A stretch of 64,000 bases of DNA from Campylorhamphus procurvoides. Taxonomy: Eukaryota; Chordata; Aves; Passeriformes; Dendrocolaptidae. The DNA lies in assembly GCA_013396655.1 (NCBI GenBank), contig WBMV01003161.1:1237562-1301561 (forward strand), given 5' to 3'. Shown piece after piece: positions 59,331 to 64,000 of this stretch (positions are counted from its first letter, which is position 1; each line of letters begins with the position of its first letter). Made by a program: the position numbers and the translations under genes. The notes beneath the pieces were generated by a model. It worked only from the letters and a program-made list of their open reading frames with translations. It did not search any database and was not told the origin of the DNA.

Positions 59331-60741
59331 TTATATTCCATGCTTAATAGAATACAGCTGTTCTGTGTATTGAGTCTGAGCTGGTGAAGCTTTTTTTAAG
59401 TAGGCATTCTCTGCATGTCTGAGTGTCCAAACAGAAATATTCTGTGTACATAATGTATTAAAAAATGACACCAGCTTCATGTCTTCTGGAGGACAAGAAG
59501 GTTTTTATCATTTTAAAGGCCTCTCAAGGAAATGAAACAATACAGTTGTACTGGTTTATTTATGTTGCTGCTGTAGTACCAGTATCCCAATTAAATGGTT
59601 TTATTCCAGAACAAGGATCCACATGGAGGTAACAGCAATTGTAATAGCTATTCCAGGAGCTGTTGTAACAGAAATGAATGCAGTGCAGCTTCGTGGGAAG
59701 ATGCTGACCTTTTGGTCGGGTGCAGGCTAGCCCTTCTGCCCAGTCTTCTTCCGTGCAAAGCCTCGCAGGAATGGGATTAACACCATGACTTACAGGAGAG
59801 TGCTGCCTACTTTCTGTTACTTCAGCATGAACGTTTCTGAAAGCTGCCCAGAGTCTCTGACTTTGTTTTTATTAATGAAAATAATTTCCCTATGATGTTG
59901 CCAAACTATGTTGAAAAGTTGTTTCCCCTTTACTTAGACAGTGCTGTGCCAGCAGATGTACAGTTTCTGCCTCTCTAATTGCCTTTTAAACTCTTCCCCA
60001 ATAACTAACTCCCACCTTCTTAAATATTCTAGGATATGTAAAGCTTCACAGTTTTTTCTACCTTAGAAGTCAGGACTGAAACCTGGCCAAGCAATGGAAA
60101 ATTAGATTTAGATCTGGGGAAAAATTCCCTGTGCTCCACATTACAGTGTGTTCAATTTTGATATGTGAGCTGAAAAAGGAGACAGGAAATGATGCAGAAT
60201 GATTTAGGCTGAGATTGAGGAGCAGTGGAAGGAGTGTCAGGGATACCTGGCAGGGAGGGTAGAAGGGTGGTGGGTGCAGAATGGGGCACTCAGCACAGGA
60301 GAATTAGACCTATGGCTGAATCTTGCTGACTTGTGAATTAGCAGGAGTCTCATGGGGACACAAGACTTGGGCATTAAGGTGAGCTGCTCAGTGCAATGTG
60401 GTGGTGAATGCTTGATGACAGTTATTGATTCAGGCCTCAGAAACTGGTGTATATATTGGATTTTGGAGGTGATGTGTTGGGCTGTCGGAGAGGAGCAGAC
60501 AGTTTCTGCTGCCCCTGACAAGTGGATTCAGTCATAAGACCAGCAGTTGCAAGGCTTTGAGCTTGAATGGATCTAACTGCCTGGGGCAATTAGGGTGGTG
60601 CTCTTGTGGAGGGTCTGTTTGTCTGAGTAGGGAAAAACTCTTTGGAGGTTAAAAAAAGCAGAAATTAAAACCATTCAAGTCTTTGTCCTTTGCCAAAGGC
60701 AGTGCTGCAAAATACAGTAAAGGAAGATGAGGGAATATTAA

Positions 60742-60768
60742 TATGTGTGTATGCATATATATATATTA
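60742..60768 (+). repeat. TG/TA microsatellite
   Basis: GTGTGTATGCATATATATATAT is a compound alternating dinucleotide tract, partly self-complementary. Confidence 0.8.
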
Positions 60769-62227
60769 AATACCTACAAATATTTTTATGTAAGGGGATT
60801 TTGAAAGGTTGTTACTCTTGGAAGCACACAGCAGACCCCATCTCTTGAATAGTTAAACTGATACCAGATGAGCTCCCAATATATCCCTGAAGAACATGCT
60901 CCTGGAAAAGTCCGGCAGCCTTCTCTTTTGTTTGAAGCATGAAGTACATGAGATTCTGCGTATCCATTTTAATCTTTTCTGTTCTTAGTTAAACAGAAAT
61001 GGTTAAACTGTGCTTTTAGTCTGTCTGACCTTGGGCTCGTGTCCCAAAGGATCTGTGCAGCTAATCAGAGCTATGTTGGACCTACATGGTGGGAAGTGCC
61101 TGATACTCTGTCAGGGTAGTATACTTTGAACACCTTCTAAAAGTGAGTTACAGTTAACCTGGAACATTGTGAGCAGGTACCAGGATAGCAGTGCTGCCCC
61201 AGCTGGGATATATTGGTGGCCTCAGGGACTCAAGATTTAGTTAACGAAAAACTCTGATGTTGCCTTCCCCTGTTTCCTTCAACTGGCATTGAATGGAAAA
61301 TCCTTCAAGATTTTTGAAAAGAAGACTACAAAGTTTGGTAGATACAAAGGCAGAGAGGCTGGAGGTATGGAAGGAGCCCCCAGCTGCACTTGCAGCCTGT
61401 GATATTTTACATAAGAAGGCACAGCAGTGAAATACCATCCAACTGTAATGCCATAAACTTTAACTGAGGTATAGCAATGGTTTGGGGAGTTCTGCTCTTA
61501 TTGTATAAATCTGTAGATTCAGCCAGGTTATTCTGATTCAAAATTGTGCAGTTTAGAAAAAACTATGGCCTTCTATTTATTTAAAGCTTTGCTTATTGGA
61601 GCACTTAAGGTAAAATCATGTCCTTGTTGAAGTCAATGGCAAAGCTCACACTTCTTTTGATGGTGTCAGGTTTCATCCATCACAAATTGCTGAACATTAT
61701 AGAATTCAGTCAGATGTAATCAAAATATAAATGCAAATTGGTATCATCTCATAATGTAGCAAATACGGGGGGAGTATCTTGCTAGCGGTGGTGTGAAAGA
61801 CACATCTGTGCATATTTTTAATGCACCTATGCTGTGATGAACAGATTTAGATACTATGTCATTATGATCACAGGGGAGAGACATTTGTACTGTCATTGAC
61901 TGATTGCTTCTGCTCAGTCCTCGTTCTTTCATAGCAGGGGATCTGGGGATTATGATGGACAAAGCAGAAAAAAGTATGTAGCTGTTTGCTGTGGTTTCAG
62001 ATATGCTGGTGACCTTCTCTCCACCACTGGGATGTCAGGAGCACTGTGAATGGTGCGAGATGGAGTTTCATCCTTTGGCAAATGAAGGGAAGGGACAGAA
62101 AGTACCCGTGCATTATCTGTGAGTTACTGTGATGATAAAATTACTGAGTGCTGATTTTGGAGTCCTGTGTGGATCTCCTCAAATCACTGTTATATTGGAT
62201 AGTGTTTTCAGGTAGTTTCTAAAAATA

Positions 62228-62247
62228 TTTGAGGTAATTTGAGGTAA
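62228..62247 (+). repeat. Tandem duplication, 2 x 10 bp
   Basis: ATTTGAGGTA occurs twice without mismatch. No function is apparent. Confidence 0.8.
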
Positions 62248-64000
62248 TGTCTTAAAATAGAAGACATGCTTTCTAGAAGCTCAATCTGATTTTTCACAAC
62301 ACTTTCCAGAGAAAAAGTTCTCAGGACGTGATGTGCTGATGATAAGATTTAGATTATTTACATGGTGCAATTGGTGAGTTCACTGATTAAACCCTTGAAC
62401 CTTTACGAAAAACCTAAGTTAACCAGAACTGCTATTTTAAAACTCACCCTTTAAAACACTGAGGGGGAAGACTACCTCTTCCAAGTTATCTGAGTCAGCG
62501 TGGGAACCTTTGTTATCCAACATGATTCATTTTAGGGAAGGGAGCTGGTGAATCAGAATGGGGCTAGGGTGTTGAAGTGGGGGAAGGTATCCTATTTTAT
62601 CTTCCAAGCAATGATTTTAACTTGAAAGCTGGTTAGTTCCTTTCCTTCCCTGCTAATATAACGGGACATAGCAGTGCATGAGAAGTATGAAAAAGCTAGT
62701 TGGCAGAGTTGGAGACAAGCTGGACAGTGATGAGATAGTTTTGGAAATGGTTGTGTGGAGTTGCATAACTGTCAAGCATTGTAAGAAAATGGGATCAGCA
62801 TGTTTCTTCAGTGCGAAGCATTGTGTGCCTGTATGGGTTATGAGGAGGAGCACAGGTGGGGTGTGAAGGCAGCTCTGGATAAAATGAGCTGTGTATTTGT
62901 GGTCTGTTGTTTAGGAAGCTTTGATTAACAGCTCTCCATGAGGTTTCAGAGTCTGTTCAGCATTTCTGTCACCAAGTACTGTGGGAATGAGGAGAATGTT
63001 CCTGCTGTTAAGGCAGTCATAAAAGAATATGTAAAGTAAGTATTTCTGGTAGCATGGTGAGTTGTCTTACTTAGGGTTTTGAATTGAAATTTTTCCATGA
63101 ACAATGTACTGCGGTCAAAGGAAAGAAATCTGTACGACTTTTGAGAAAGAGTTAATGCATATGCTGACACCTGTTATAGTGTGACATGAGATTCGTTTTA
63201 TGCTGTATCACTGTGACTAGAGGTGTTCCCTTCCTTTGTAAGGGTGGTTAGAAGCTAACTAGGAGATGTGAGCTTGTGTCTCATTTCTGTAATGTAAATT
63301 CCAAGTGCTGCTGTGGGGCTTTTAATGGTTAACTGCTTCAATGTCAACATATTAAGCTGCAGGGTGTCCCCTAGGTAAATGCAAATTATCCTAACAATAA
63401 ATTTAAAAAATATTTCATAGGAGTGTATCTACAGCAGCAGGATGGAGAGTGGGAAGGAGGAGGAAAAGGAAGGCAGTTGGGTTTTGCCTAGGCTTCTAAT
63501 AAAACTTGTATAATTGAATATGTGCTAAATGAGAGCAGCCTCTAATGAGAGTAGATGAGCAGAATGACAATCAAGGCTATACACTTCAGGCTTAAAACCA
63601 GAAATGAGTGTAGTAAACATACCTGGTATTAGGTAGCCAGATAACAGAAAGTTTAAGACTTAATAAAAATAAGCAATGTTCTTTCTTTGGGAACACAAAA
63701 AAGATTCCTGTATCATTGTGTCATGTCCTTTCTTTGTCCTTAATCAGCTGCAGCAGAGGCTTGGAGTTCAATACATATTGACTTAGAGCATATGCTGAAG
63801 TCTGAACTACTTGGGTTTCAAAACTTCGATTGTCAGGAGCAGCATACTAATCTGGGTTAAGCTATCTGTTCTTTTAAAGTTAATTCTGCAGTGTAGTCAC
63901 ACTTTTAATTCTAACATATTAAACTTTGAGCTGTTTAAAAATCCATGCATCCCTACCACCGAGCAGTTTGTTGGAAGAGCAAGCATATAACTTATTACAG

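Larger units (their letters stand above)
55431..64000 (+). other. Presumed intronic DNA, no gene seen
   Basis: This is unique T-rich sequence to the window end. Besides the T-run with the ambiguous base at 58,065-58,088, it contains a motif-rich block at 58,950-59,330, a TG/TA microsatellite at 60,742-60,768 and a 10-bp tandem duplication at 62,228-62,247. No exon with family-level support was seen. Confidence 0.5.

Noticed and set aside
1..64000. tRNA, rRNA, snRNA, CRISPR array, bacterial operon or phage module
   Set aside because: Looked for tRNA T-loop words, regularly spaced repeats, and clustered long ORFs with ribosome binding sites. None is present, and the CR1 content identifies the DNA as vertebrate nuclear sequence.
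1..64000. Endogenous retrovirus or LTR element
   Set aside because: No gag/pol/env-like frame, no primer-binding site and no paired LTRs were seen. The only retroelement protein traces are the CR1 reverse-transcriptase remnants near 54.8 kb.

Overview
This window looks like bird nuclear DNA. The strongest pointers are fragments of CR1 LINEs, the dominant avian retrotransposon, at about 46,641-46,804 (minus strand), 54,751-55,430 (plus), 19,178-19,232 (plus) and probably 8,028-8,078 (plus). There is also a much older MIR-like SINE near 10,265-10,345 (minus). Interspersed repeats are sparse, the base composition is AT-rich and CpG-poor, and nothing resembles bacterial operon structure. I could not name the gene or the species from the sequence.

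Layout. Positions 1 to about 285 are the edge of a strong CpG island, cut by the window start. It carries a short G/C-rich minisatellite and two plausible splice donors, so it probably holds the promoter or first exon of a gene. A second CpG-rich patch with an NF-kB-type site lies at 965-1,225. The remaining ~62 kb reads as non-coding sequence, most simply the first part of a very long intron on the plus strand. In support, all six homopolymer runs of 12 or more that I found are T on the plus strand, and T and G visibly exceed A and C over most of the window. This is the bias expected of introns transcribed on that strand.

Coding content. No open reading frame here is a protein I recognise, and most of the short ones fit chance. 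A few places have exon-like structure: a 70-codon frame for a small single-pass membrane protein behind a good acceptor (5,072-5,291), two other splice-bounded candidates near 1.6 and 2.8 kb, a 120-bp open cassette overlapping the antisense MIR (10,202-10,321), and a 38-bp microexon-like piece (32,553-32,590). On the minus strand, a 114-codon open frame ends 30 nt before a 19-nt poly(A) (25,537-25,930) and could be a retrocopy remnant. These are candidates only.

Regulatory and structural content. CpG-retaining or motif-dense blocks that look like conserved enhancers lie at 16,200-16,420, 28,270-28,780, 45,500-45,810 and 58,950-59,330. Well-formed inverted repeats lie at 6,518-6,569, 12,927-12,960, 20,322-20,351 and 33,755-33,805, the last being the longest, and perfect palindromes lie at 21,997-22,014 and 51,041-51,058. 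One ambiguous base (N) at 58,088 sits beside a 21-T run and marks an assembly weak point. I found no clear evidence of a wholly new biological system.
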